Of a DNA stretch of 64,000 nucleotides, positions 18,818 through 28,599 are shown in pieces. Location: contig JAKAVA010000043.1 in NCBI GenBank assembly GCA_021827645.1, forward strand, positions 1-64,000, read 5' to 3'. The position numbers and the translations under genes are program-made. The stretch comes from Planctomycetota bacterium (GTDB lineage Bacteria; Planctomycetota; Phycisphaerae; WQYP01). The first letter of the stretch is position 1; each line of letters opens with the position of its first letter. The notes beneath the pieces are model-generated. The model had not been told where the DNA came from, searched no databases, and saw only the letters and a program-made list of their open reading frames with translations.

Positions 18818-20728
18818 ATGATCAATTACCTTAAACAAAAAATGCCGGACGGGTTTTTCCCCGCTCCATTTCCTGACCAGACCGCCTCACCGCTTCGAAT
18901 CTGCCTGGTCGTTTCGCACGAGGAAAAACCGGAGCGGCTCGTGCCGCTGACAACGGGGCCGTTTATCCGTTCCTTTCTGGGATGTCTGATCGACGCGGAT
19001 GACCGGGTGTTAGACTGGCTCGCGCTGGAATTTCAGGCCCGGCCTGCGGAACTCGCGTGTCCGCTCGTCGATCGTCTTACCAATCAGGCGCTTGATGATC
19101 TCTGGAAAAGCTCGGTGCGTGGAATAAAGGCTGCCGGTGCCGATGATGTCGCCACGGGGTGGGAACTTCGCCATCCGCCGCCACTGGCGCTTCATCGCCG
19201 CCGCCGCACGCTGGAATATTTTTCTCTGGATGGTACCGTGCCACTGCGCCTCTGCACCGATGCCGGAAAGCTCGCCGCCGCCGGTCTTCCTGATTATGTC
19301 GGAAGTTGCGCCCGTTACGTGGCGCTTGATCGGCCCGATGCGCCCACCGAATTTTTCACGGCTGACGAACCGGTCGTGGCATCAGGGCGATCTCTGATAG
19401 ACCTCATGGCGGAACGTGATTACCTGCCGATCAATCCCGGCTGCAGATTTCTTCGCTGCCGTATCGCCACGCCCATTGATCCCGCCTCGCTCGCCGACGT
19501 TTTCGGTGGGGCTCCGTGGAGTGGCCTCAAGGCGGGAAGAGATGTGGTCGATGTCGGTGGGCTGGTAGAGATTGTGACCGACCGCAACCGACCACCAACA
19601 TCTTCAAGTCTCTTCCTTTCACGGCACGGACACTGGGGCCGGACCATTGAGGGGCTGCATCTCAAAATAAAAATGCTCTCCGATATGGCCGTGGCGGTGC
19701 GAGCCCTGCTTTCCGGCATGCATCGACCGATCCTCAATCTTTCACTCTCCGGATTCTCCACGCGTGTTTCGTCCCCCTCAGTCGGGCTGCCCTTTCTCTG
19801 GACGGCGCAGGTCGGCTTGGTGGACACCGGAATCGCGATCCCGATTGAAATAGCGGCCGGTTCGGCGGAAATATTTACGCCCGCCGTTGGCCTGCCCAGC
19901 TCGATTTATCAACCACAACGGGCGGACGTCCGTGCCGTTGCCGGGCATGCCGATTTCCGTCTGCGTCGCGTCGAGACCGATGGACAGAATCGGATTATGA
20001 TCGACGGTACGCTGGTGGCACGCGAAACCGAGATGCCAGCCGATGCCGTCCTCTCAATCCGGATGAACTTATCCGGCCGGGAGATCAGTCTCGCCGGGAC
20101 AGCATCACCGGGTGTGGCCCCGGGGGAGTGGCAATTCAACGGCACACTGCAGTCGCAGCAGCCGGAAACCATGGCTGCATTAAAAGCTGCAGAAGGGGCG
20201 GTATTTCATAACATCTGGTTGGATATCCTGCCGAATTGCGATGCTGCCTTTGATCTCTACGCCCTTGCCGTCTGTTTTACCCGCGTCCTGCTGGGAGGAT
20301 CCGCCAATCCGTTGCCGGCGTTGATGGATGATCTTCATGCGTTGGCCCGCCTTTTAGCGCCAGAAGGGGCAAATCGGGGTGATCGGCTCATCAAGCTGAT
20401 CACGGAAGACGAGCGTTTCAAAAAATCCTTCGGCGTTGAGAATGTTTTTCTGGATCCGCAACTCAGGCAATCTGCTCCGGAGATGATACCGATGGAGATA
20501 TGGCGTAAACTATTGGAATCACTGCTTAAAATGCTTCCGGGGATTCTGCCGGATGCGTTCCTTCGACGCTACGGCGGTGTTCGCGGTAAAAACCAGGCCG
20601 CCTGCTTTGACAGCCTGTGCGACTCTCTGATCAGCCTGCTCGTGCAGACCCGCAGTCTGATGGTGATTGATTGGCGGATGAACCGCGAAATCCATGCCGT
20701 TATCCGGCGTGTGGCCACAGGCATTTAA
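18818..20728 (+). CDS. Unknown T6SS-linked protein with a kinase-like helix motif
   Basis: Not recognised. 636 aa from ATG 18818 (AGGAG 3 nt upstream) or 648 aa from GTG 18782. No signal peptide or clear membrane segment, so probably cytoplasmic. The first two-thirds are mixed alpha/beta with no motif I know. Near residues 477-495 the segment FDLYALAVCFTRVLLGG resembles subdomain IX of Ser/Thr kinases (D-x-Y-A-L-G...L-x-G), but no P-loop, HRD or DFG equivalents are seen, so any kinase fold would be degenerate. It sits between the tip protein and the lipoprotein, where other T6SS loci keep membrane-complex or adaptor genes. Confidence 0.75.
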   Translation: MINYLKQKMPDGFFPAPFPDQTASPLRICLVVSHEEKPERLVPLTTGPFIRSFLGCLIDADDRVLDWLALEFQARPAELACPLVDRLTNQALDDLWKSSVRGIKAAGADDVATGWELRHPPPLALHRRRRTLEYFSLDGTVPLRLCTDAGKLAAAGLPDYVGSCARYVALDRPDAPTEFFTADEPVVASGRSLIDLMAERDYLPINPGCRFLRCRIATPIDPASLADVFGGAPWSGLKAGRDVVDVGGLVEIVTDRNRPPTSSSLFLSRHGHWGRTIEGLHLKIKMLSDMAVAVRALLSGMHRPILNLSLSGFSTRVSSPSVGLPFLWTAQVGLVDTGIAIPIEIAAGSAEIFTPAVGLPSSIYQPQRADVRAVAGHADFRLRRVETDGQNRIMIDGTLVARETEMPADAVLSIRMNLSGREISLAGTASPGVAPGEWQFNGTLQSQQPETMAALKAAEGAVFHNIWLDILPNCDAAFDLYALAVCFTRVLLGGSANPLPALMDDLHALARLLAPEGANRGDRLIKLITEDERFKKSFGVENVFLDPQLRQSAPEMIPMEIWRKLLESLLKMLPGILPDAFLRRYGGVRGKNQAACFDSLCDSLISLLVQTRSLMVIDWRMNREIHAVIRRVATGI

Positions 20729-20774
20729 TTTGGTGTATATTGAACTCCATAGCAATGTGTTTGAGGATACCTCT

Positions 20775-21356
20775 ATGAAACAGAAAAAACAGATGAGAAC
20801 CGCAAAGTGGAGCCTTTTCGGATCTGCAGCCCGAAAATTGTCCGCTGCCGCCACCTTCGGATTCCTCGCCTTGACGCTGGGGGGGTGCTGCAGCGGCGGA
20901 ATGATGCACCGCAACATCAAACTTACGCTGGGAAAAAGCCTCCGACAGAATAATACATCCACGAGTTCCATTACCGTCGATCTGGTCGGTGTCAACGGCT
21001 CGGATTATCAGCGCTGGTATAACTATGCGATGACCAAATATTTCACGGCCGGCAATTCCCTCCGCGCCGGCGCCACCAAGGCCGTTGTGCATTTTGTGCC
21101 CGGTGGACCTGCATCGGCAACCTTCTCAAAACATAACCCGATCTGGAAACAGTGGAAGGCGCAGGGCGATACTTATCTCTTCATCCTTGCCTCGCTCCCG
21201 GGTTTACGCCAAGATCTGCCTGGACCGGAAGATTCGCGTCGCTTGGTGCTTCCATTCAACCGCTGCCGATGGCCTGGATCGGCTAACCCCATCAAGGTGG
21301 CGGTTAAAAACAGCGGTTTGGTCTGCCTAACGCCGCCCAAGCCGAAGCATCAGTAA
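20775..21356 (+). CDS. Lipoprotein in the T6SS locus (TssJ-like position)
   Basis: 193 aa. The ATG at 20775 has GAGGA (20763-20767) 7 nt upstream; an earlier in-frame start at 20694 lies inside the previous gene and would hide the signal. A basic n-region and hydrophobic core end in LTLGGCC, a lipobox with the lipidated Cys at residue 38. The mature part is beta-rich with a VNGSDYQRWYNYAM segment. TssJ is the usual T6SS outer-membrane lipoprotein and has a similar size, but I see no clear TssJ motif. The assignment rests on signal type, length and position. Confidence 0.78.
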   Translation: MKQKKQMRTAKWSLFGSAARKLSAAATFGFLALTLGGCCSGGMMHRNIKLTLGKSLRQNNTSTSSITVDLVGVNGSDYQRWYNYAMTKYFTAGNSLRAGATKAVVHFVPGGPASATFSKHNPIWKQWKAQGDTYLFILASLPGLRQDLPGPEDSRRLVLPFNRCRWPGSANPIKVAVKNSGLVCLTPPKPKHQ

Positions 21357-21391
21357 TCGCCCCCATGATGCGCTGAAAACGGAGCGTGGCC

Positions 21392-24300
21392 GTGTCGATG
21401 CCCGAGTTGATTCAAACCGCTGCTCCGCTGCGCTGTACCGGCTTGATCGAGTATCATCGGGCCCTGTTCGGCGGCGAATCGTCGATGATCCGCCGGTTCC
21501 GTGGTCCCGATTTCTGGCACCCGCTGCGCCGGATTTCAGCGACGGCCGACTTTATTAAATCGATGCAGCTCCAGCATACTCTTGGGCAGCAGTCCGATCG
21601 CTGGCAGAAAGTTTTCACCATTGAGGCGTCGTCCATCGACGACGCGTGGTCTGCCGCCGCCGATGCTGAGCATACCGTCGGTCAATTGATCCTTCTGCAA
21701 TGCTGCCCCGATCCCCAATCTCTGGTGCGATTGGTGCGTGAGATACTCGAAGCCTTACGTGATGCCCTTGTGCTTACGGGGCGTACTCATGGAAATCTGT
21801 CCGCAGACCGAATTTTGCTTTCATCTCGGAACGTCACGGAATGCCAAATCATACTCTCCGAGCCATTACCCCGATCCGGGGCCGAGATCACAATTCCGGC
21901 TGATCTTCAGGCGCTGGGGCGGATCATCTGCGAACTTATTACCGGGCGATTCTGGTCGCCGACAACACCGCTTGAGCCTGAAAGTGAGGATTTCAAAAAG
22001 TGCGGCTCGAATTGGCGGCAGTGGATGTCTTTTACCCGCGATCTTCTGGAACTCGATCACAGTCGGGATTCGCTCGATCAATTCATGGCACGAGTCGATT
22101 CTCTCAAGCCTCGCAAAAGTCGAGCCCCGATGGCGGCTGCCGTGACGGCGATGGTGCTCATTACCGCATTGGTGGGGTTCGTATACCTGCGCCATCGGCA
22201 GGAAATGGCCCGCCTCGCCCGCTTCAACGGCGCCTGGCCGGTATACGTTGAAAACTATTCAACCTGGTTCGCGCTCTTTGCAAAGGATCGCCCGCTGCTT
22301 GAAAGCTCTCCGGTATTTGCATCCATTCGACAGGAACTTGCAAAAAGGCCGGTGCTCAATCCGGACAGCATTCTCCATGAGTTCACGGCCCTGCTGAGCC
22401 GGGACAAAATCCAGCATGATCTTGCCTCCAGTGCCGGTGCCTCGCGCCGGTTCGGCCTCGCTGTTGTTCTGCTGATGCGCTCGGAGCATGCCCTCTCACA
22501 AATATACGCTCAATTGGCCTCGGCGCAGACACAGTGGCGGCACAACGGCTGGAATCTGCCGGCACAGCAACTGAAAACCCGGTTGCTTGCCAATCTTACT
22601 CCTGATACCGCCCTGATACCGTTTCTAAAACTTCATTCCGCTCCATGGGCCCGAAGCGGTAACATCCGACGGTTGGCCGCTCATTCCAGGCGAGAGGCGC
22701 AACGTCAGTTGCGGGATCTGCTTGCCGCCCGCCGCGTCGAAGCCGATTACCATACTCTGCAACAGTCATTTTCCATGCTGGCAAAAAATCCGCATCACCT
22801 GGTGTCAGATTTTCCGGCATATGCTGCCCATTACCTCAAACGCTGCCGCTCCATTCATGCCTTGGGACTTTCCGTCATGATGATGGCCCATCAGGCCCGG
22901 CTCGCAGAACAGGCTCTTACCCGCTACGGCTCCCGCCTGCAATGGAAACTCATCAACGCCCGTCGCAGACCCACCTCGACCGTATCGCCCGATCAATATT
23001 TTCCCCAATGGTTTGATTATTGCCGTATCAGCCCGGATCACAACGCCTATCTCACCCAACAGGCAGCACTCAACGCCCGCATCGCATCGATTCGTCTCAA
23101 TATCAGCCGGGCACAGCGCCTGCCCCGCCCACCGACCGTCAACTACTCCGACGAGCTCCATCAGATTACCGCGCCGCTCACCGCAATCAGCAAGCCGGAT
23201 TTCTGGATCGAAAAAAATAAGGCCAGATTGGATTCTGTGGTTAAGTCCACCGCCGCTCACCTCAACAGCCTGCACTCGGAGATCGTGGCATTTATTGATT
23301 CGGAGATTAATCTGAAAAAGTGGACAGCCCAGTTCATCGGATTCGACGGTTCCGGCCGTCACTACCCGGTGAATCCCCGCGCACTTGACCCATTTTCCCT
23401 CTCGGCGCTGAACCGGCTTTACCTGCGGCGAATCCAGTTCATCGTTCTCGGGCCGGGCGCATCCGGTGTCGCAGCTTGGAAACCCGATGCCGCAACCTAT
23501 CGCACTCTGCTGGCCTCCCTCCGATCACGCCGATGGCAGGTGCCGCAGATTAATACACGTGTCGCAGCCCTCAAGGCCTCATTGAGGCATCTGGCCGATG
23601 ACGTATTCAAAATCAATCCGGCGCCCCGGAAATCTCCCGTCGGTGGCACCAAAACGGATCGGCTGCTTGCCGCGACACTCATCCCCGCCCGTATGGCGGC
23701 CATCGAGGTGGCATGCCGATTGGGAAAGTTCGGCCCGCATGAAACCCTCATACCGCCCAAACGGGTTGTCGATCTCTGGCGCAGGCAGCAGTCAGCATTT
23801 AATACACTCGTGAATGGGCTCCGCGTTTTGGAAAACCGCATGGCTGCTGCGTCGCTCTATGATGAGTCATCCTCTACGCCGTCATCTCCTGCGGTTCAAT
23901 ACGCGCTATTGACGAAAAATCTCTGGTGGTCGAACCCGACCGTCATTTCCGTCACCGCACCATTGCGCCGCAGCATCAAAATGGCAATCGATATCCAAAA
24001 AGCTTCCGCCGCCGATCTGCCCAACCTCGCCTCTAAAATTCCGGCCTATCCGCAGCGATTGCAGCCGTTTCTGGTTCGATCTCTCTGGCACCGAACAGGT
24101 CAGTGGCGGTTGCAGTCCCACACTGATCTTCTCGCCCTCGAAGAGAATCTGGCCCAGCGACTCGACGCATTTGCCGAAAGTTCCGCCCTCAAGAAATTGC
24201 ATCCCCAAATCGCCGCGCGATTGCGGGAGGACCTGCGTCTGAGATGGCAGCGGCGATTGGACGAGGCCGGCCCGGTCGGCCGGGTCGCGCCGGTTGTTCT

Positions 24301-25699
24301 CGCCAGTCCAAGTTACGGTGTGACGTTGAACCCTATCCGCACGCTCGCCGATCTGACTGCTTTTCACCATCTCTCATCCACCGCCCGATTCAACCTGCTC
24401 GTCTTTGCCCTCAACCAGCAGGCCTCCGGCATTAAAAGTCCCGTTCGGGCCAAACAGATCGCCGCTCACTTTGCCGATCTTCTCGCTGCGGCGCGCAGGC
24501 ACCCCGTTTACCGCGCATGGACAACGTTACCTCCGTATCTGAGTCTTACCGCGGAACTGACTGCCGTGCTCAAGGCCAATCCCGCCAAAGCTTCCGAGCC
24601 GTCCGGCCCGGCACTCGCCGGATGGCACGAGCAGAAAATCAGCCCGACACAACGCCTGTTTATCGCGCCGGGCGGCAGGCAGCGCCTGCAATTTACCCTT
24701 GTTCATCCATTAAATGGCCACGCCTGCTTTCTGTGCGATCAGGAGTTGCGGGTCGGAATATTCCTGCACACCGTGCATTCCAGCGATAATATTTTACGGC
24801 GCCCCGCCTCCGGATTTTTCAACCTGATCAGGTACAACACCGATGATCTGGGTCCACACACGTGGATCTACTCACGTCAAACAGATGATATTTCCCTGGC
24901 GCCCAACTGGTTTACCAACACGAATCAGATATACGCCGCTCCTCGATTCCCCGCATCGATTTCCGCCGCCGCAGGAAAGTTACGGGCCTCCGCCGGTGGC
25001 AACCCGACGCGAGACGATCCTGTGCAGTACCTGCCACCGCGGGCCGCAGTCTATCTGGCGGCATTGCTCGGCTGCCGCCTGCCAACTCCGCGGGAGTGGC
25101 AGGCGGCCTATCGGCAAAGCCGGGCGACGACCACCGGCGCTCTGTTACCCGGCCGTGCGCTGGCGTCTTATGTTGCCTATTTGAGACGCGAGGATTCCAC
25201 CCGCGACGCCCGGCTTCCCACACCCCGGTTTTGGGATATCTTCGGCAGTTCCGCCCCCGCCCTTGGGGCGTATCGAAATGACTATGGCACTGGTGGAACC
25301 AACCGCATATTCTTCCGGCCAACTGGTAATGGCGGTACATCTCGTTCATTTGCCAATCTCGTCGGTAACGTGGCGGAGTATGTATTTCATGATACCGGCG
25401 CCTATTCCAAGGAGTTGAAAATCTGGCTCAAAAACCCGAAAGCCCTCACCGTCAAATCCGTCCAATCCCTTCTGACGGCTCGGGCTATGAAGCGCTTTTA
25501 TGTCATCGGTGGTTCCGCCCTGACGCCTCTGGGAAAGATATCCCCCGATACACCGATCACCATTAATTGGGCCACGCGTCGGGCGAAGCGTGGATTTTCG
25601 GATGTCGGAATCCGCCTCGCCTACCGGCGCCGCGTGCTGACGCCCCAGCAACTTCTCGCCAGACTCATCCGCCGCAATCATTACGCCGGGGCCGGATGA
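21392..25699 (+). CDS. Giant pseudokinase-transmembrane-FGE fusion protein of the T6SS locus
   Basis: 1435 aa; GTG 21392 is 7 nt from GGAG (21381-21384), with ATG 21398 as alternative. Residues about 1-240 resemble a protein kinase C-lobe: HGNLSADRILL (133-143) replaces HRDLKPxNILL, so the catalytic Asp is missing, and LQALGRIICELITG matches subdomain IX. One transmembrane helix lies at about 246-268. About 850 residues of helical sequence follow. The C-terminal part (about 1150-1425) is a formylglycine-generating-enzyme/sulfatase-modifying-factor fold: ALLGCRLPTPREWQAAY, LVGNVAEYV, GIRLAYR. The catalytic Cys pair of true FGE is not evident. The topology (small cytoplasmic domain, helix, large outer domain) is like TssM. 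It is the last gene of the locus. Confidence 0.85.
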   Translation: MSMPELIQTAAPLRCTGLIEYHRALFGGESSMIRRFRGPDFWHPLRRISATADFIKSMQLQHTLGQQSDRWQKVFTIEASSIDDAWSAAADAEHTVGQLILLQCCPDPQSLVRLVREILEALRDALVLTGRTHGNLSADRILLSSRNVTECQIILSEPLPRSGAEITIPADLQALGRIICELITGRFWSPTTPLEPESEDFKKCGSNWRQWMSFTRDLLELDHSRDSLDQFMARVDSLKPRKSRAPMAAAVTAMVLITALVGFVYLRHRQEMARLARFNGAWPVYVENYSTWFALFAKDRPLLESSPVFASIRQELAKRPVLNPDSILHEFTALLSRDKIQHDLASSAGASRRFGLAVVLLMRSEHALSQIYAQLASAQTQWRHNGWNLPAQQLKTRLLANLTPDTALIPFLKLHSAPWARSGNIRRLAAHSRREAQRQLRDLLAARRVEADYHTLQQSFSMLAKNPHHLVSDFPAYAAHYLKRCRSIHALGLSVMMMAHQARLAEQALTRYGSRLQWKLINARRRPTSTVSPDQYFPQWFDYCRISPDHNAYLTQQAALNARIASIRLNISRAQRLPRPPTVNYSDELHQITAPLTAISKPDFWIEKNKARLDSVVKSTAAHLNSLHSEIVAFIDSEINLKKWTAQFIGFDGSGRHYPVNPRALDPFSLSALNRLYLRRIQFIVLGPGASGVAAWKPDAATYRTLLASLRSRRWQVPQINTRVAALKASLRHLADDVFKINPAPRKSPVGGTKTDRLLAATLIPARMAAIEVACRLGKFGPHETLIPPKRVVDLWRRQQSAFNTLVNGLRVLENRMAAASLYDESSSTPSSPAVQYALLTKNLWWSNPTVISVTAPLRRSIKMAIDIQKASAADLPNLASKIPAYPQRLQPFLVRSLWHRTGQWRLQSHTDLLALEENLAQRLDAFAESSALKKLHPQIAARLREDLRLRWQRRLDEAGPVGRVAPVVLASPSYGVTLNPIRTLADLTAFHHLSSTARFNLLVFALNQQASGIKSPVRAKQIAAHFADLLAAARRHPVYRAWTTLPPYLSLTAELTAVLKANPAKASEPSGPALAGWHEQKISPTQRLFIAPGGRQRLQFTLVHPLNGHACFLCDQELRVGIFLHTVHSSDNILRRPASGFFNLIRYNTDDLGPHTWIYSRQTDDISLAPNWFTNTNQIYAAPRFPASISAAAGKLRASAGGNPTRDDPVQYLPPRAAVYLAALLGCRLPTPREWQAAYRQSRATTTGALLPGRALASYVAYLRREDSTRDARLPTPRFWDIFGSSAPALGAYRNDYGTGGTNRIFFRPTGNGGTSRSFANLVGNVAEYVFHDTGAYSKELKIWLKNPKALTVKSVQSLLTARAMKRFYVIGGSALTPLGKISPDTPITINWATRRAKRGFSDVGIRLAYRRRVLTPQQLLARLIRRNHYAGAG

Positions 25700-25753
25700 T
25701 TCCACCCGGGTTCCGTCGCACATCTCGCGGGTAAAGGCTCGGTCAGGGGTGCC

Positions 25754-28186
25754 TCAGTAGGTCTTTATGTTGATGGTTGCACTTGAAAGTCCTCGGGCAT
25801 GAGCTGTCACCTTAATAACGCCCGGCGTATGGCCGGCACGAACCAGTACCATGCACAGGCCGTCAAAAGCACGACGCCAGTCGGCAATATTCATTTCATG
25901 GCTTACCGGATCGCCGTTACCAACCCCTGCAATCTCACCCGCCCCGGTTACCTGGAAATGCACCCGGTTTGACGCGCCGGGCACAACATGGCCGTGGGAG
26001 TCAACCACTTCAACGGCAATCGGGGCTATGCTCTCCCCGTCTGCCTTGAGATGCGTGAATTCGTCGATCAGTCGCAATGCTATGGCCGGCCCGGCCGTAT
26101 GCAGGCTCATATGGGCAACCTCCCGTCCCGCATCAAATCCCTTGGCCGTTAATGTTCCAGGTTCATACGGAACCGTCCACGCGAGATATTGATATCGCGG
26201 CATGGATTTGGACCCCAACGATTTGCCGTTCAAATAAAGGGTGACGTGAGCGCAGTTGGAATAGCAGCGAATTCGAATCGGTTTACCGATCCTGTTGGCG
26301 TTAAATGTCCATGCCGGAAAAATATAGATCGATGGCTTTTTCCGCCACCATGCGCGCCAATAGTAATAGCACGGCTTGCGGAAACCGCACAAATCCATCG
26401 CGCCGGTTTGACTCGTCACCGCCGGCCAACCGAATGGATTCGGCTCGCCCCGGTAATCAAAACCGGTCCAGACAAAAGCCCCGGCCACAAAGGGATGGGT
26501 CACGACCGGCGGCCATGAAAGCCACGGCTCATGGTTTGAAAACCAACTGCGTGGATGGCGAAGTCTGGCGCCGTATTCCGAACAAAGTCCGGTCTTACGG
26601 CTGGTTTTCAGTACCCCGCGATCGCTGAAACAATTGAAGTCTTCACTGCCGAAGATCATTTTATCCGGATATTCCCGGTGCAATCGCGTATAAAGGTTGC
26701 AGCTATAGTTAATACCCAGCAAGTCCTCAACGCTGAGAAATCCCTCTCGCGTATACCCATTGTTCATGGCGCAGCTCACCGGCCGCGTCGGGTCAAGACG
26801 GTGAACCAGTTTCTGCATCGCCGCAAAAATCCTCGCCCCCTCGGCAGTCCCCTGGAGCGCATTTTCCTCGTTGCACATCGACCAGAAAATCACGCACGGA
26901 TCATTCCGCTGCTGCAGAATCATGGCACGCAGATCGGACAGGTTGGAATAAGGTGTTCCCGGGGGCGACTTGGGCGTCCACGCGTCCCCGAGATGCCGAT
27001 TCTCGTCCATCACCAGCATGCCGAGATGGTTGCACGCGCGATAAAACGCCGTCGGCAGGGGGTTATGGGCCGTGCGATACGCGTTGCATCCCATCGCTTT
27101 CAATTTCTTTATCCGCCATGTCCACAGATTGTCCGGAACTCCAATCCCCACACCCGGAAAATCCTGATGATTGCACATCCCCTGAATTTCCACATGTCGG
27201 CCATCCAGAAAAAATCCATGATCCGGATCAAATCGCAGCGTCCTTATCCCGAAAGTCGTCCGCTTCTCATCCACGGCAGATTGATGAACTGAAAGTATGG
27301 TTATTAAATGATACAGATTCCGATGCCCCAGAGACCATATCTTCGCACGCGCTAACATCAAATGCTGAACAAATGTCTCCGTTGCTCCCGCCCCCAGATG
27401 TTCCCTTGTCGAAACGCTCGCCACGCGCTTTCCGGCCGTTCCCCGAATACTGGATTTCAGAATGAATGACCGTCCCGAGCGGTGTGCGTTTTGAACCGTT
27501 GTTTGAATCGTGATCATCGCATCGGCCGTATCCCCGGCTGAATTCTGTCGGATCGCTCCCATGACTCGGCTGATGGCGAAAGTTCCCCAGGGCGCCACAT
27601 GCAGTCGGTTGGTCACAATAAGCCGTACATGCCGATAAATGCCTCCCCCCTGATACCACCACCCCTCATTCCATCTGGGATCAACATAAACCGTCAAAAC
27701 GTTTGGCGTTCCATAGCGTACCAGGCGACTGATGTCATATCGAAAAGCCGTATAGCCGCTCGGATGCTGCCCCACCAAATGCCCGTTGATAAATACAATC
27801 GCGTCGCGGTATACGCCCCCGAAATTCAACCAGATCGTCTTACCCCGATCGGATGAAGGGATATTCAATGTTCTCTTATACCAAGCCGGATAAACCGGCA
27901 ACGATCCGGCGCGGACACTGGCCCGATGAGTTATATGCCCCGCAACAATATAGTCATCGGGTAACTGTGTGTTTTCCCATTTTGCTCCGGGCCCGGGGCA
28001 TTTCAGGGCCGCCACAGCCGCAGAGCTCAGCACAGGTTTAACCGCCCGCTGCGTCGCATTCGTCAGGCGGCATATCTTCCAGTGCATGTCCAGACTTGTA
28101 ACCGTTCGCGCCGATACAGCGCTTACCCCGACCATGGTACCAAGAAGTAATGCGGTTAAAGCTCGGGTAAAATAGTTGAAACTCAA
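25754..28186 (-). CDS. Secreted glycoside hydrolase family 2 enzyme (beta-galactosidase-like)
   Basis: GH2 enzymes cleave terminal beta-linked sugars. The 810-aa product starts with TTG, chosen because GAGGAG lies 8 nt upstream, and has a signal peptide ending near VSA/R. Order: jelly-roll sugar-binding domain with YPAWYKRTLNIP and GWWYQGGGIYRHVRL, Ig-like domain, then a TIM barrel with NAYRTAHNPLP, acid/base Glu in MCNEEN (about residue 438) and nucleophile Glu in FGSEDF (about 512), followed by Ig-like C-terminal domains ending in a bacterial Ig-like strand pattern. Substrate cannot be fixed. It is convergent with the T6SS locus and unrelated to it. Confidence 0.92.
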   Translation of the reverse strand: MSFNYFTRALTALLLGTMVGVSAVSARTVTSLDMHWKICRLTNATQRAVKPVLSSAAVAALKCPGPGAKWENTQLPDDYIVAGHITHRASVRAGSLPVYPAWYKRTLNIPSSDRGKTIWLNFGGVYRDAIVFINGHLVGQHPSGYTAFRYDISRLVRYGTPNVLTVYVDPRWNEGWWYQGGGIYRHVRLIVTNRLHVAPWGTFAISRVMGAIRQNSAGDTADAMITIQTTVQNAHRSGRSFILKSSIRGTAGKRVASVSTREHLGAGATETFVQHLMLARAKIWSLGHRNLYHLITILSVHQSAVDEKRTTFGIRTLRFDPDHGFFLDGRHVEIQGMCNHQDFPGVGIGVPDNLWTWRIKKLKAMGCNAYRTAHNPLPTAFYRACNHLGMLVMDENRHLGDAWTPKSPPGTPYSNLSDLRAMILQQRNDPCVIFWSMCNEENALQGTAEGARIFAAMQKLVHRLDPTRPVSCAMNNGYTREGFLSVEDLLGINYSCNLYTRLHREYPDKMIFGSEDFNCFSDRGVLKTSRKTGLCSEYGARLRHPRSWFSNHEPWLSWPPVVTHPFVAGAFVWTGFDYRGEPNPFGWPAVTSQTGAMDLCGFRKPCYYYWRAWWRKKPSIYIFPAWTFNANRIGKPIRIRCYSNCAHVTLYLNGKSLGSKSMPRYQYLAWTVPYEPGTLTAKGFDAGREVAHMSLHTAGPAIALRLIDEFTHLKADGESIAPIAVEVVDSHGHVVPGASNRVHFQVTGAGEIAGVGNGDPVSHEMNIADWRRAFDGLCMVLVRAGHTPGVIKVTAHARGLSSATINIKTY

Positions 28187-28599
28187 GGGTGATTCTCCTC
28201 GTAATCTGATGGTGCTCCATAACTATCCGGCCCTGCCAATCTGCAGATCACAGTTCGCGGACAGATCATCGCGCGTTTCGGTTGATGATCACTCTGCGCG
28301 CATACGCGATATCAGCACCTTGAAACGGCCTCGCCGGTTTGCTCTCCATCGGAAATAAACATTCTCGTCAGGCTCCATGTAGCGGCAATTGACGATGTAT
28401 CAAACGGACGCAACCTGCATATTTAATAGCGGAGCTGACCGTAAGGCGACGTCAAGAAAGATAGCGCTGGCCTGTCCGATCGTCAAGCCGCACTCAAAAG
28501 GGGCGAGCCGGTTGCCGATGCGGATGCAATCTGTTACGCTCCGCAAGGTACAGGGCAAGGGTGATTGACGCATGACCAGGCTGCGATTGGGGTGCTGCT
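28187..28599. other. Divergent intergenic region, GH2 gene / ackA
   Basis: 413 bases that must carry the promoters of both divergent genes. An ATTGACG element near 28390 and AT-rich TATTTAAT near 28420 are visible but spaced too far apart for a normal promoter. No credible gene or RNA is seen on either strand. Confidence 0.4.

Noticed and set aside
25700-25753. A terminator at the 3' end of the T6SS locus
   Set aside because: No stem with a T-run is visible between the convergent stops; termination must occur otherwise or inside the neighbouring gene.
26189-27465. Long plus-strand frames opposite the GH2 gene
   Set aside because: They overlap a full-length GH2 protein with intact motifs and have no starts with ribosome-binding sites; shadows of the coding strand.
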